From the NCBI GenBank assembly GCA_035284745.1, contig JAYKIL010000035.1:1-64000 (forward strand): a stretch of DNA of 64,000 nt. The letters run 5' to 3'. The DNA comes from JAYKJB01 sp035284745 [NCBI: Candidatus Sericytochromatia bacterium] (GTDB lineage: Bacteria; Cyanobacteriota; Sericytochromatia; S15B-MN24). The position numbers and the translations under genes are program-made. Shown piece by piece: positions 34,370-42,839 of this stretch. How positions within the stretch are numbered: position 1 is the first letter of the stretch; every line of letters begins with the position of its first letter. The notes beneath the pieces are model-generated. The model worked only from the letters and a program-made list of their open reading frames with translations, did not search any database and had not been told where the DNA came from.

Positions 34370-35446
34370 GTGAACACTTTGACCGTGCAAGACGTTATCG
34401 ACCGCATGGTGGCTCTCGCCCCGCCTCGGTTGGCCGAGAGTTGGGATAACGTGGGCCTGATGGTGGGGCATCCGGGCCGGGCTTTGCGCGGGATTACGGT
34501 GGCACTCGATCCCACTTACGAGGCGGTACAGGCGGCGCTGGCCCAGGGGTCAAACTTGTTGATCACCCATCATCCATTGCTGTTTAAGCCGCCGCGCAGT
34601 CTCGACTTGCGCGCCGAGCCGGGTCGCACCCTGGAGGCCTTGATAAAAGCGGATTGCGCGTTATATGCGGCGCATACAAATTTGGACGCGACAGCGGTCA
34701 ACCAGGCATTGGCAGCTTCTGTTGGGGTGCTTGGAACTGAAATACTGCATCGAACGGGCAGCGCGCCCATCTATAAAGTTGGCGTCCACGTTCCTGCGAG
34801 CCACGTGGAAACTGTCTCAGAGGCAGCGTGGGCTGCCGGAGCGGGAAAAACAGAACATTATGAGCGGGCGGCTTATCGCTGGGAGACCGCGGGCACGTAT
34901 GCGAACGCCGCTAAAACGGTATCGAATACGCAAGAATGGCGTCTGGAGTTTATGGTGCCATCGGGTGCGCTGAAGGCCGTGCGCCAGGCTATTTTTGAGG
35001 TGCACCCGTATCAAGAGCCCGCTCTGGATGTGGTGATGATGCAAGGAGATGGCACGCCTGAGGGTTTCGGTTTGGTCGGGGAATTGCCGGCGCCAATCCG
35101 GTTGGCTGACTTTGCCCGTCATATTAAAACGTCACTTGCCTTGCCTGCCGTCAGGCTTGTGGGGGACCCGGATCGGATGGTTCAGCGGGTTGGCTGGCTG
35201 GGGGGCAGCGGGGGGGATTACTGGAAAGATGCCCTCGCGGCCCGTGTCGAGGCGTATATCACCGGGGAACTTCGGCATCACGCAGCCCTCGATGGTTTGG
35301 CAGCCGGTCTTTCGTTTATCGAAATTGGACACGTCGGCTCTGAGCAGCCGGTGGTCCCGTTTCTGGCGGAATATCTGCGCGCGGCGTGTGGTCCAGGTGT
35401 TCCCGTGCACGCCTTACCACAGGTCGATCCATTTCTTGTGATTTAG
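34370..35446 (+). CDS. Nif3-like dinuclear metal center protein
   Basis: 358 residues of the Nif3/YqfO family (sometimes annotated GTP cyclohydrolase I type 2). Metal ligands in LITHHPLLFKP and AHTNLDA at the N-terminal half and H..E in ITGELRHHAALDGLA and GHVGSEQPVV at the C-terminal half. Between the halves an inserted CutA/PII-like domain (about 125-230, YKVGVHVPASHVETV, EWRLEFMVP, FEVHPYQEPALDVV) is present, as in YqfO. The enzymatic role of the family is not settled. Starts with GTG, divergent from miaB. Confidence 0.92.
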   Translation: MNTLTVQDVIDRMVALAPPRLAESWDNVGLMVGHPGRALRGITVALDPTYEAVQAALAQGSNLLITHHPLLFKPPRSLDLRAEPGRTLEALIKADCALYAAHTNLDATAVNQALAASVGVLGTEILHRTGSAPIYKVGVHVPASHVETVSEAAWAAGAGKTEHYERAAYRWETAGTYANAAKTVSNTQEWRLEFMVPSGALKAVRQAIFEVHPYQEPALDVVMMQGDGTPEGFGLVGELPAPIRLADFARHIKTSLALPAVRLVGDPDRMVQRVGWLGGSGGDYWKDALAARVEAYITGELRHHAALDGLAAGLSFIEIGHVGSEQPVVPFLAEYLRAACGPGVPVHALPQVDPFLVI

Positions 35447-35509
35447 AGGGCTGGAGCAGTACGCCTTTGCTGACGGCGGTGGCGAAGAAAAAAGCCGCTT
35501 TCTCCATCA

Positions 35510-36820
35510 TCAAGGATCTATGTACGTTTTCCAAATTTCCCGGTCAGATTCAATTTGCCGGGCGTAGGCCTCTGAGAATCCGGACAGCCTTTTTGTGATG
35601 GCTGAAATCCCGCCGGCATCATTCAGAATATCCCGGCCGCGTCCTGAGCGGGCGTGGGCCCGCGTGACGAGAAGCGCGACGGTATCGATGAATTGACTGA
35701 ACTCGAGTTCGGTCTCTAGCGTGTCCACATCGACCTCGCTTCGCAACAACGGGAAAGAGCGAACCAGGTAATGACTGTCGCCTGCCGAAGCCGTTCCCAA
35801 AAACTGATCAGCGTCAGGGACGAAATACTCCCATGCTTTGCGCACACGCTCCGCCTGATTACCGGGCCGGGCCGACAAGTACGGAACGGCAGCAGAGGCA
35901 CTTTGCTCTTTTAATTCAAGCAAAAAATCGTCGCTGTCTGCGGCGCTTTTCCCCTCCACTAGCAACAAAAAGCGTTGTTTGGAGAGGCTTGCTAAGCCTG
36001 CCACTCGGCGGACAGCGTCCTTCACGCGGAAGAATCCGACCGGCTCATGTCGTTGTTCCGCGTATGCTTCTATACTGACGTGGAGGCCCTTCATCGTTTG
36101 AAAATTGACAGGGATCAGCTTTTTTTTTCGCACGATGCGACCCCCACGGATCCATCGTTTGCGCTCCTTCAGCAAATTCTGTTTGTTTACCCGTTGGATG
36201 GCCCCCGCTGCAGGGCCGGGAACCATACTTTCCACCACCGGGCTCTTGAGCGTGCCGGGGTTCTTGCTGAAGTCTTCGAGGCGCGTGAGATAGCCACTGA
36301 GAAAGCGATTCACAATGCGCTCTGTCGCTGCCTTAGAAAAATTCGCTTCCCGAGCAAATAGCCTGATGCTCACAAGAACACGAAGAACTTCCCAAGTGTA
36401 AGGACCTTCCACGGCCTCATCGAAATCGTCCAAATCGAATGTGCCCAGGCCACGACTCAATTTGAAGGCGGATACGTTTTCCAAGTGCACGTCGCCGACA
36501 AGGGGAATAATGACAGGGGATTTTAAAGCAGGGTGCTCGCTGAGGTCGCGGTAGAAAAGATGAGCCGAACCGCGAAAAAAACCGATCGGCGAGTCCGACA
36601 TTAACGCAAATTTTCGATGGACAAAATTGTCGGGCGTGCGGATGGCCTCGGCGTGATAGTGCTTTAGAAATTCCGCCGCGTCTCGACTGTATGCGAGCGT
36701 GGCGTGGGGCGTTAACGCCGATGCTGGAGAAGCCAGACAGGCCAACGCAACGATGCCTAAAACTATTTTCGGTGGCAGCACTGACGATAGCGAACCTTTC
36801 ACACGGTTTTTTAGAATCAC
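35510..36820 (-). CDS. DUF2252 protein with a signal peptide
   Basis: 436 residues. The core belongs to DUF2252, a family with a protein-kinase/aminoglycoside-phosphotransferase-like fold: FRGSAHLFYRDL, then GDVHLENVSAF (an HxxN catalytic-loop look-alike) and FDLDDFDEAVEGPYTWEVLRVLVS (metal-binding DxD region). N-terminal residues 15-36 form an apparent Sec signal (KIVLGIVALACLASPASALTP, cleavage after SALT region), so this member would be exported, away from ATP, which is unusual for a kinase fold. GTG start, weak ribosome site; later GTG codons at 7 and 14 are possible and would still keep the hydrophobic leader. Convergent with Nif3. Role unknown. Confidence 0.78.
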   Translation of the reverse strand: MILKNRVKGSLSSVLPPKIVLGIVALACLASPASALTPHATLAYSRDAAEFLKHYHAEAIRTPDNFVHRKFALMSDSPIGFFRGSAHLFYRDLSEHPALKSPVIIPLVGDVHLENVSAFKLSRGLGTFDLDDFDEAVEGPYTWEVLRVLVSIRLFAREANFSKAATERIVNRFLSGYLTRLEDFSKNPGTLKSPVVESMVPGPAAGAIQRVNKQNLLKERKRWIRGGRIVRKKKLIPVNFQTMKGLHVSIEAYAEQRHEPVGFFRVKDAVRRVAGLASLSKQRFLLLVEGKSAADSDDFLLELKEQSASAAVPYLSARPGNQAERVRKAWEYFVPDADQFLGTASAGDSHYLVRSFPLLRSEVDVDTLETELEFSQFIDTVALLVTRAHARSGRGRDILNDAGGISAITKRLSGFSEAYARQIESDREIWKTYIDP

Positions 36821-36922
36821 TCAACTCAGAACGTTACGGCAAGCTGTGCCTGCAACCCTCGGAGTTCGCCTGTGTTAGGATAAACGTCCTCTGGACATGA
36901 GTTCAAGTTCGAAGGCGAAGTT

Positions 36923-38050
36923 ATGTACGGTTTGGAGCAGTTGGGAACCGATTTGCTTGCCTGGTTTGACGAGCATCAGATTGTATTACCCTGGCGAGGA
37001 ATGGGCGATCCGTATGCCATCTGGGTGTCTGAAATTATGCTACAGCAAACTCAGGTGAAAACGGTCATCCCTTATTTTGAACGCTGGATGACCCTTTTTC
37101 CCTCCCTGAAAGCCCTCGCTGCGGCCCCTCAGGATGCCGTCATGAAGGCGTGGGAGGGATTGGGGTATTACTCTCGCGCCCGTCACTTGCTGGCCGCCGC
37201 CCAGATTGTGGTAGAGCACTATGAGGGACAAATTCCCCGCCATTGGACTGCTCTGCGTCGTTTGCCGGGTGTTGGGGATTATACGGCGGGGGCGATTTTG
37301 AGTATGGCATATGATCAGCGCGTTCCCGCCGTTGATGGGAACGCACTGCGGGTGTTTAGCCGTTTGGCCCTCATCCGTGAAGATGTCAGTCGATCCCTCG
37401 GCAAGCGCCTCATTACGTCTGTCATTCAGGACGCGATGGGTCATATTTCGCGCCCGGGCGATTTCAATCAAGCGGTGATGGATTTGGGCCGTGATGTCTG
37501 CGTTCCCCAGAGGCCGAATTGTGGGGTTTGCCCTGTGCGGCAGCATTGTCGTGCGCATGCTGCGGGTGAAGAACGTCTTTTGCCGGTCAAGCCGGGCACA
37601 CGGCCTCCGCGAGACCTGGTTCTGGCCGCAGCCTTGGTAGAGCGGGAAGGACGTTTTTTGCTGGTGAAGCGCCGCTCAGTAGGTATCTGGGGTGGGATGT
37701 GGTCACTGCCCACCGTCGAATTACCCTCTCTCTTGGTGACGGATTCAGAGACGTGCCAGACGGCGGCTGCGCGAGAATGGGGCTTGGCTGGATGGCCCTT
37801 CCAACTGGGTGCTGCGGTGGTCACGTTGAAACATCAACTGACACACCGCAGCCTGACGATTCCGGTGTTTGAAGCCGTGTTGCCGGGAATGCCTCCTGCT
37901 GGTTTTGAATTCTCGTGGGTGGGGCCCGATGAATGGAGCTCGGTCCCCTTGCCCGTTCCCTTCGCGCGGTTGCTCGATCGATTGGATGCGGGTCCTCTAT
38001 TTCGACAGGCCGCGCACGACGGCTGTGTTCGCCCTTTTCGCCTGTTGTGA
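36923..38050 (+). CDS. mutY: A/G-specific adenine DNA glycosylase MutY
   Basis: Removes A mispaired with 8-oxoguanine. 375 residues. Helix-hairpin-helix LRRLPGVGDYTAGAI, catalytic Asp in AVDGNALRV, active-site Glu in VSEIMLQQTQV, and the 4Fe-4S loop C-x6-C-x2-C-x5-C (DVCVPQRPNCGVCPVRQHC). The C-terminal NUDIX-like domain (about 225-360) for 8-oxoG recognition is present, with the poorly conserved catalysis typical of MutY. AAGG eight bases upstream of ATG. No operon partner. Confidence 0.96.
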   Translation: MYGLEQLGTDLLAWFDEHQIVLPWRGMGDPYAIWVSEIMLQQTQVKTVIPYFERWMTLFPSLKALAAAPQDAVMKAWEGLGYYSRARHLLAAAQIVVEHYEGQIPRHWTALRRLPGVGDYTAGAILSMAYDQRVPAVDGNALRVFSRLALIREDVSRSLGKRLITSVIQDAMGHISRPGDFNQAVMDLGRDVCVPQRPNCGVCPVRQHCRAHAAGEERLLPVKPGTRPPRDLVLAAALVEREGRFLLVKRRSVGIWGGMWSLPTVELPSLLVTDSETCQTAAAREWGLAGWPFQLGAAVVTLKHQLTHRSLTIPVFEAVLPGMPPAGFEFSWVGPDEWSSVPLPVPFARLLDRLDAGPLFRQAAHDGCVRPFRLL

Positions 38051-38076
38051 GCTCTGTACCATCAAACCCTTCTGGC

Positions 38077-38421
38077 TTAGTTGGTACTGGCCCCGACGAG
38101 AATTAAGTTTTCTCGGAGTACTATGACGCTGCCATCGGCCCGAACCCCAACGGCTGATATCTTCGCCAGCGTCCCCGATTCAAGCCCTGACGTATCGATG
38201 TCGGCAGTGTATCCATCCTGGCCATTTTCGTCCTCAGCCACCACTTCATTATTAAGTTGGAATTGGACACGGGTGACGCCTTCGCTCTCTGGAACGCTTA
38301 CATTGACCTCAATGACCCCGCGCACGGCGGTGAAAACATCCGCCGTGTTGGTCATATTTGCCGTGCAACCCACCATCCAGGGAACGGCCCAAAGCCACGA
38401 AAATCGCCTTAAAAACGCCAC
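38077..38421 (-). CDS. Small lipoprotein with a single Ig-like domain
   Basis: 114 residues. Signal peptide with lipobox MVGC (residues 16-19). The remainder forms one beta-sandwich with the pattern of bacterial Ig-like domains that contain 'V..VqF.lNg..v..d..gpdgYtadiDts.le.Gt..i.avg...'; here VQFQLNNEVVAEDENGQDGY and IDTSGLESGTLAKISAVG. Such domains usually occur within larger glycosidases or adhesins, so a stand-alone copy is unusual. GTG start overlapping the end of the upstream AMIN-type gene by 13 bases. Function unknown. Confidence 0.72.
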   Translation of the reverse strand: MAFLRRFSWLWAVPWMVGCTANMTNTADVFTAVRGVIEVNVSVPESEGVTRVQFQLNNEVVAEDENGQDGYTADIDTSGLESGTLAKISAVGVRADGSVIVLRENLILVGASTN

Positions 38422-39995
38422 GTTGCTATCACCTCTGGTCCCCAGCGCACGAAGCTATAGCTTCCCGTGTAGGAACGGTTCCCCTGTGTCCTGAGTTGAG
38501 CTGTCAACGCCACGGCTCCACCCGCCCACTTGAGGCCTCCCAGTGCTTGGTAACCCCAGACGTTCCCGATGGCCGTGGTGAAAGCATCTTCTCCGCGGAA
38601 TGCGTAAGGCATCAAGGCACCTTCCGCCACGATCCCCCAATCTCCCCAAACAGGGGCCCACGCGCGCCCCCCCAGCGTGGGGCCGTGGAAAAGGATTGAG
38701 GGCGTAAAAATCGCGCTGGGTTCGGTCGGAGGGAGCAGGTTGTTCTGTTGAGACACGTATCTGAGAGAGTATCCCACCGACCCTGCCATCACCCAAGGAC
38801 TCCGAACAGGAAGAAACTCGAACGCAATATTTCCGACATATTCGTCCCGACGAGTGATCGCATCTGGGATCTGAGTGCTTGAAATACTGTATGCGACGCT
38901 CTCTGCCGCCAAGGCGAGATTCCAAGATGGCCCGAGGGGAACATGTCCGACGAAACCCAGGGCTGTGGAGCCTGCCCCCTCTAAATTGCTGCCAAAGCTC
39001 TCGGCTCGCTCACTCAGCAAGGCATATCCGGATCTGAGGGCGACGGCACGAGCGGTGCGAAATATCGTGTTTCCTCGATATACAGGCCTTTTCCAAGGCT
39101 CATTGGGAAGTGGGTTGACCCACCCCTCCTGACGGATAGGTGAAACGGGTGCTTCGAGTGCCGGGCGCAGGTTTTCGGGGGGGGACAGATTGACTGCGAC
39201 ACCACTCAGGCTGCCTGGAGTAATGTCGACCGAGGAACGTCGGGGCGTTCTTACTTGTATTTCAGTGATGTCGTGGGCTGTGTCGCCTGGAATTGACTTG
39301 CGGTAGACATAATCACCGGAGGCAGGCGTTCCAGGAAGGGGGGCTGTCCCCCCTAATCGGACGGGGCCGCTCCTGGGGCCAGCGTAGGGCACCCTTCCGT
39401 ATTCAGGTGTCTCGTCCAAGCGTATCCCGTGCAGAGGTTGTGGCCGGGGGCGCTCGGATGACACCAGGGCGGAGTGATTGGGAGAGGGAACTTCCCCCGG
39501 CAGCAGGGGCCCCTCGGGAGGCGGCACCGCCGGGAGAAATTCCCGGGCGACACGCGGAGCCGATACAATCTCCTTGGTGAGCCGAAGTTGAAGCACGCCT
39601 TGGCGTGGATCCGGCACGATACTGACGGTAGCGGGGTTCGCCAAAGACACACGGACCTTGACGCGGGCCTGATTGCTCACAGGCGCCATCTCCACTTTCG
39701 TCACAAGCGGGTGAAAGACCCCGAGCTTGTAGGGTTTTCCGCTGCCCGTTTGCGTGCCGATGAACTCAATTTCCAGTCGAGTGCCGCCATCGAAACTCTG
39801 AACAGTGGCCTTAGGGATACCACCCTGGAAAGGAATGATGATGGTGTTGTGTTCGCGCTCAAAAGAAGGTGCATCCAGAACGATTCCGGCTTCTGCCCAA
39901 GCGGTATCTGGCTGAAAACAGATTCCGGCGACCAGCAGAACCGCCCAGACCAAAACGCTCTGGGGAGTTTGTTTGGGTTGTGCGCAAGAGATCAT
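38409..39995 (-). CDS. AMIN-like domain outer-membrane beta-barrel protein
   Basis: 528 residues. Signal peptide of about 34 residues (WAEA). Residues about 38-140 look like an AMIN domain (NTIIIPFQGG, GTRLEIEFIGT, KVEMAPVSNQARVKVRVSL, QGVLQLRLT), which in other proteins binds peptidoglycan at the division site or envelope machinery. A Pro-rich linker runs to about 310. The rest is beta-rich, with alternating aromatic strands and a final Phe (VIATWRF), as expected for an outer-membrane barrel. I do not know this domain pairing as a named family; it would link barrel and cell wall. ATG after AGG at six bases. The Ig-like lipoprotein gene overlaps its 3' end. Confidence 0.75.
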   Translation of the reverse strand: MISCAQPKQTPQSVLVWAVLLVAGICFQPDTAWAEAGIVLDAPSFEREHNTIIIPFQGGIPKATVQSFDGGTRLEIEFIGTQTGSGKPYKLGVFHPLVTKVEMAPVSNQARVKVRVSLANPATVSIVPDPRQGVLQLRLTKEIVSAPRVAREFLPAVPPPEGPLLPGEVPSPNHSALVSSERPRPQPLHGIRLDETPEYGRVPYAGPRSGPVRLGGTAPLPGTPASGDYVYRKSIPGDTAHDITEIQVRTPRRSSVDITPGSLSGVAVNLSPPENLRPALEAPVSPIRQEGWVNPLPNEPWKRPVYRGNTIFRTARAVALRSGYALLSERAESFGSNLEGAGSTALGFVGHVPLGPSWNLALAAESVAYSISSTQIPDAITRRDEYVGNIAFEFLPVRSPWVMAGSVGYSLRYVSQQNNLLPPTEPSAIFTPSILFHGPTLGGRAWAPVWGDWGIVAEGALMPYAFRGEDAFTTAIGNVWGYQALGGLKWAGGAVALTAQLRTQGNRSYTGSYSFVRWGPEVIATWRF

Positions 39996-40306
39996 GCGAC
40001 GCCTGGACCTGAGGTGCTGTTCTCGGACTCGTGAATTTCGGATCGACCATCAGCATGCCGCTTCAACAGCCCGATGGTCGGTGATCCTGATCGTTGGCTT
40101 CGGGTTTCCATAAATTGGTGGCTTCAGTGGCCGTTTTCCCTGAGGATGCCCGGAACAAACGTGGCAAGCATAATCTTCCGTTAATTGACTGTTAGCCTCA
40201 AGCCCGCGCATCATGGGGTTGAACCACAATTCATTTCCTCCGTCCTTGGCGTCTTTAGGCGGTTTCGAGCCGCATCTTGCCCAAGAAACGAGAGAAAGGA
40301 GGCTTT
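39996..40306. other. Intergenic region between divergent AMIN-porin and lysozyme-fold genes
   Basis: 311 bases without a plausible gene. It contains a promoter candidate for the rightward gene at 40185-40214 and a short hairpin GCGG-TTTCGAG-CCGC beginning near 40259, 40 bases before the lysozyme-fold start. No tRNA or known riboswitch fold was recognised. Confidence 0.4.
40185..40214 (+). promoter_or_regulatory. Candidate sigma-70-type promoter of the lysozyme-fold gene
   Basis: TTGACT (40185-40190), 18-base spacer, CATCAT (40209-40214), about 85 bases upstream of the start codon. Moderate fit. Confidence 0.35.
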
Positions 40307-40984
40307 ATGGTTCAGCGCCCAGTTTTTCTTGGCGGTGGTCTTTCACTCTTACTCGCGTTTGGAATTCAGCCGGCTTTTTCGCAGAATTCTTCTTCGGTGT
40401 CGTCACCTGTGGTGCTCCAGTCTGGTGCCGTGGACCGCGGAACGCCCCGTGAAGTCCAGCCCTCTGGTTACAATTTCCCCCCCCCGAGCCGTGGCGACCG
40501 GTTTGCCCGAAGAGGGCTTGATTTGAGAGTGGGCATCCGAGGCTGGAGACAGTTCGGTGGTTTGATCAAGCGGCAGTCGGCCGCCGTTGGGATCGATCCT
40601 TTGGTTCTTGGGGCCTATATCTGGCTGGAAAGTGAATTTAATCCTCGACAAAACTACGTAAGAGGGCGTCGGCGGGCTTTGGGTTTGGGCTCGGTCCAGG
40701 CGCAAGATTACCCACGCTACACACGCCGCCAACTGCTCGATCCAGAATTGAATGTGAAACTCACTGCTGCTGAATTTGCCCAGAAATGGCATCCGCAGGA
40801 CATGGTGGGCACCGTCATGGATGTCTGGTACCCGGCGTGGCGTCGGTTGGTCGCCCGGGGACGCCCAGTGCCCGTTATCAAGTCGCCGGATGTCTACACC
40901 CAGGCGATCGCCAATCGTTACTACGCCCTCAAAGAAATTGATGTGCACTTCCCGGAAGGCGGCCGGGAAAAAACAAATAAATAA
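40307..40984 (+). CDS. Secreted lysozyme-fold (lytic transglycosylase-like) protein
   Basis: 225 residues. Sec signal peptide (about 1-28, FLGGGLSLLLAFGIQPAFSQ). Residues 80-180 resemble the SLT fold: AVGIDPLVLGAYIWLESEFNP supplies the catalytic Glu in the right place, and ALGLGSVQ stands where soluble lytic transglycosylases carry GAxGLMQ; a helix and the strand DPELNVKLTAAEFAQKW follow, as in 'dp..Ni..G...l'. It may cleave peptidoglycan in the periplasm, though the loop RGRRRALG is more basic than usual. AAAGGAGG four bases upstream of ATG decides the start over an upstream ATG. Family assignment moderate. Confidence 0.7.
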   Translation: MVQRPVFLGGGLSLLLAFGIQPAFSQNSSSVSSPVVLQSGAVDRGTPREVQPSGYNFPPPSRGDRFARRGLDLRVGIRGWRQFGGLIKRQSAAVGIDPLVLGAYIWLESEFNPRQNYVRGRRRALGLGSVQAQDYPRYTRRQLLDPELNVKLTAAEFAQKWHPQDMVGTVMDVWYPAWRRLVARGRPVPVIKSPDVYTQAIANRYYALKEIDVHFPEGGREKTNK

Positions 40985-41003
40985 TTGCTTTTCTCAGACG
41001 GTC

Positions 41004-41945
41004 TTAAAATGAGGGGAGTCGTCCGCGGGCGGCCCGATACTCATCCATCAACCGGATGACAACTTCTTGCGCGGCGGGTTCGTCGTTGATAAGTCCGGCC
41101 ACTTGGCCGACCTCTAGTTCGCCCTCTTCAATGTCACCTTCAAAAATGCCTTTCCGCGCGCGACCACTGCCCAACAGTGTACGCAACTCCTCATCGTTAC
41201 CTCCAAGAGACTCAGCGGCCAATATGCGCTCCGCAAAGGCATTTTTGAGGAATCGGGCGGGGCCAATTTTTTTTAAGGCGAGAACTGTGGCGCAAGCTTG
41301 CGCCTTTATGACGGCTTGCTTGTAGCCGGGATGGGCGGACGATTCTTGCGTCACAGCAAAACGACTCCCCACCTGCACCCCGTGGGCGCCTGCCGAAATG
41401 GCCGCACACATGGCGTATCCGTCCGCAATCCCTCCTGCTGCGATGATCGGAATGTCAACGGTTTGCGCGAGGAGACGCACGAGCACCAGGGTTGTTAATT
41501 CATCGGGGCCATTGTGCCCGCCAGCCTCGAAGCCCTCTGCAACGACGGCATCGCAACCTGCTTGCGCTGCTTTCGCTGCTTGTGCCGGCGTCGCCACCAC
41601 GTGGACTACCTTGGCGCCAGCGGACTTTAACATCGGTGTATAAATTCGCGGATTTCCCGCGGAGGTAAAAAAAATGGAGACGTTCTCCTCCAGAGCAATT
41701 GTGATTTGCTCTGCGGCATATTTGTGAAAGATCGGAATATTGACCCCCCAGGGCCGTGTCGTGCGCTGCCGCATTCGTTGAATGTGTGCGCGGAAAGTAT
41801 CGGGCCGCATTGAGCCCCCGCCAATCAGGCCCAACGCGCCGGCTTCGGAGGCCGCTGCCGCCAACTTATTTCCGGAGCACCAGACCATACCGGCTTGGAC
41901 GATGGGGTACTTTATCCCAAATACGGTTGTTATGAACTCACTCAT
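41004..41945 (-). CDS. Nitronate monooxygenase / FabK-like FMN flavoprotein
   Basis: 313 residues of the NPD/2-nitropropane dioxygenase TIM-barrel family. Features: YPIVQAGMVWCSG at the start, GVNIPIF, VVAEGFEAGGHNG (phosphate and catalytic His region), IIAAGGIADG and VQVGSRF (FMN phosphate). Either a nitronate monooxygenase or the enoyl-ACP reductase FabK is possible; the motifs do not separate them and no fatty-acid genes adjoin. ATG start with an overlapping ORF-free upstream region. Confidence 0.88.
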   Translation of the reverse strand: MSEFITTVFGIKYPIVQAGMVWCSGNKLAAAASEAGALGLIGGGSMRPDTFRAHIQRMRQRTTRPWGVNIPIFHKYAAEQITIALEENVSIFFTSAGNPRIYTPMLKSAGAKVVHVVATPAQAAKAAQAGCDAVVAEGFEAGGHNGPDELTTLVLVRLLAQTVDIPIIAAGGIADGYAMCAAISAGAHGVQVGSRFAVTQESSAHPGYKQAVIKAQACATVLALKKIGPARFLKNAFAERILAAESLGGNDEELRTLLGSGRARKGIFEGDIEEGELEVGQVAGLINDEPAAQEVVIRLMDEYRAARGRLPSF

Positions 41946-42035
41946 GTCCCGAGTTTAACAGGCGTCGATGGACCCCGCGAGTCAGAATAGGGGTTAACAT
42001 GCTCTCATTGTGAGGGGTGGCGCGCGGGAGGGATT

Positions 42036-42839
42036 GTGAGATTTTTTTTTCGCCGCAAAATAGGGCCTCATCATCCAGAATCCACGGCCGTCAATTTTGA
42101 AGGCGTTCTTTCGCGAGCGTCGTCGGTGGATCCGGCCCCTCTCGCCTCAGCGATGCAGGCGGTGGGCGCCGCTGTCGCAGGCGCTGACAATTTTGGGGAG
42201 TCATCGGACGAACGCGACCTTTATCATTTGATTGATCGTCTCGCAGCGGGCGTCGAGCAAAGTTTTCCGCAAAGTTTTTGTCAGGCGGGATGCAGCAGTT
42301 GCTGTTACTACCCGGTCGCTTTGTTTACCATCACCTACTCAGAATGGTCGGTTATCGAACGTTATGTGGAAACGCGATGGAGCGAAACCCAAAGGCTCGA
42401 TTTGGAACAGCGATATCGGGCCCGGTTTTCTTCATTTTGGCGTTTGATATTCACCATGATCCAACGTAGTTTTGTAGGCTTGCTGTTGACGGCGCCGTTG
42501 TTGGACCGGGCCCGATTGCCGTGTCCATTTTTGGTGAATGACCGTTGCAGCGTGTATGACGCGCGCCCATATCCCTGCCGAAGTTTCGGCCTGTTTGCTG
42601 TTCGAGCTTTGGGCCGACAGCCCAAGGTGTACGCTTGTAGTGCTCAGGGTGAGAATCTCTTAGACGCATTACGGGCGGTCAAGCCGCAGATTCAATTGCC
42701 TGTTTTGAATCCTCTGGCGAGGCGGATTCGGCGATTGTGTCGCGGCCCAAAACTGTCCTTACCCATCTGGATCGGCATTTGGCTGTTACGCAGAGAGCGG
42801 AAGACACGGGGCACTGCCGAGCGTCACGGCGTTGAGTGA
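42036..42839 (+). CDS. YkgJ-type cysteine-cluster protein (UPF0153)
   Basis: 267 residues. The cluster CQAGCSSCC (about residues 82-90), followed much later by LPCPFLVNDRCSVYDARPYPCRSFG (one stretch of about 162-186, motif C-x6-C-x8-C), is the signature of the UPF0153/YkgJ family, thought to bind zinc or an Fe-S cluster. The middle has an amphipathic helix near IMIQRSFVGLLLTAPLL. A hydrophobic-basic tail (IWIGIWLLRRERK) could attach to the membrane. GTG start with GGGAGG four bases away. Biochemical role unknown. Its end overlaps the convergent glycosyltransferase by 16 bases. Confidence 0.82.
   Translation: MRFFFRRKIGPHHPESTAVNFEGVLSRASSVDPAPLASAMQAVGAAVAGADNFGESSDERDLYHLIDRLAAGVEQSFPQSFCQAGCSSCCYYPVALFTITYSEWSVIERYVETRWSETQRLDLEQRYRARFSSFWRLIFTMIQRSFVGLLLTAPLLDRARLPCPFLVNDRCSVYDARPYPCRSFGLFAVRALGRQPKVYACSAQGENLLDALRAVKPQIQLPVLNPLARRIRRLCRGPKLSLPIWIGIWLLRRERKTRGTAERHGVE

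Noticed and set aside
40258-40275. Hairpin upstream of the lysozyme-fold gene as a riboswitch
   Set aside because: Just one short stem; on the opposite strand some GEMM-like letters occur but order and spacing are wrong.
39996-40306. tRNA or small RNA gene in the largest intergenic region
   Set aside because: No cloverleaf, no T-loop sequence and no terminator found.
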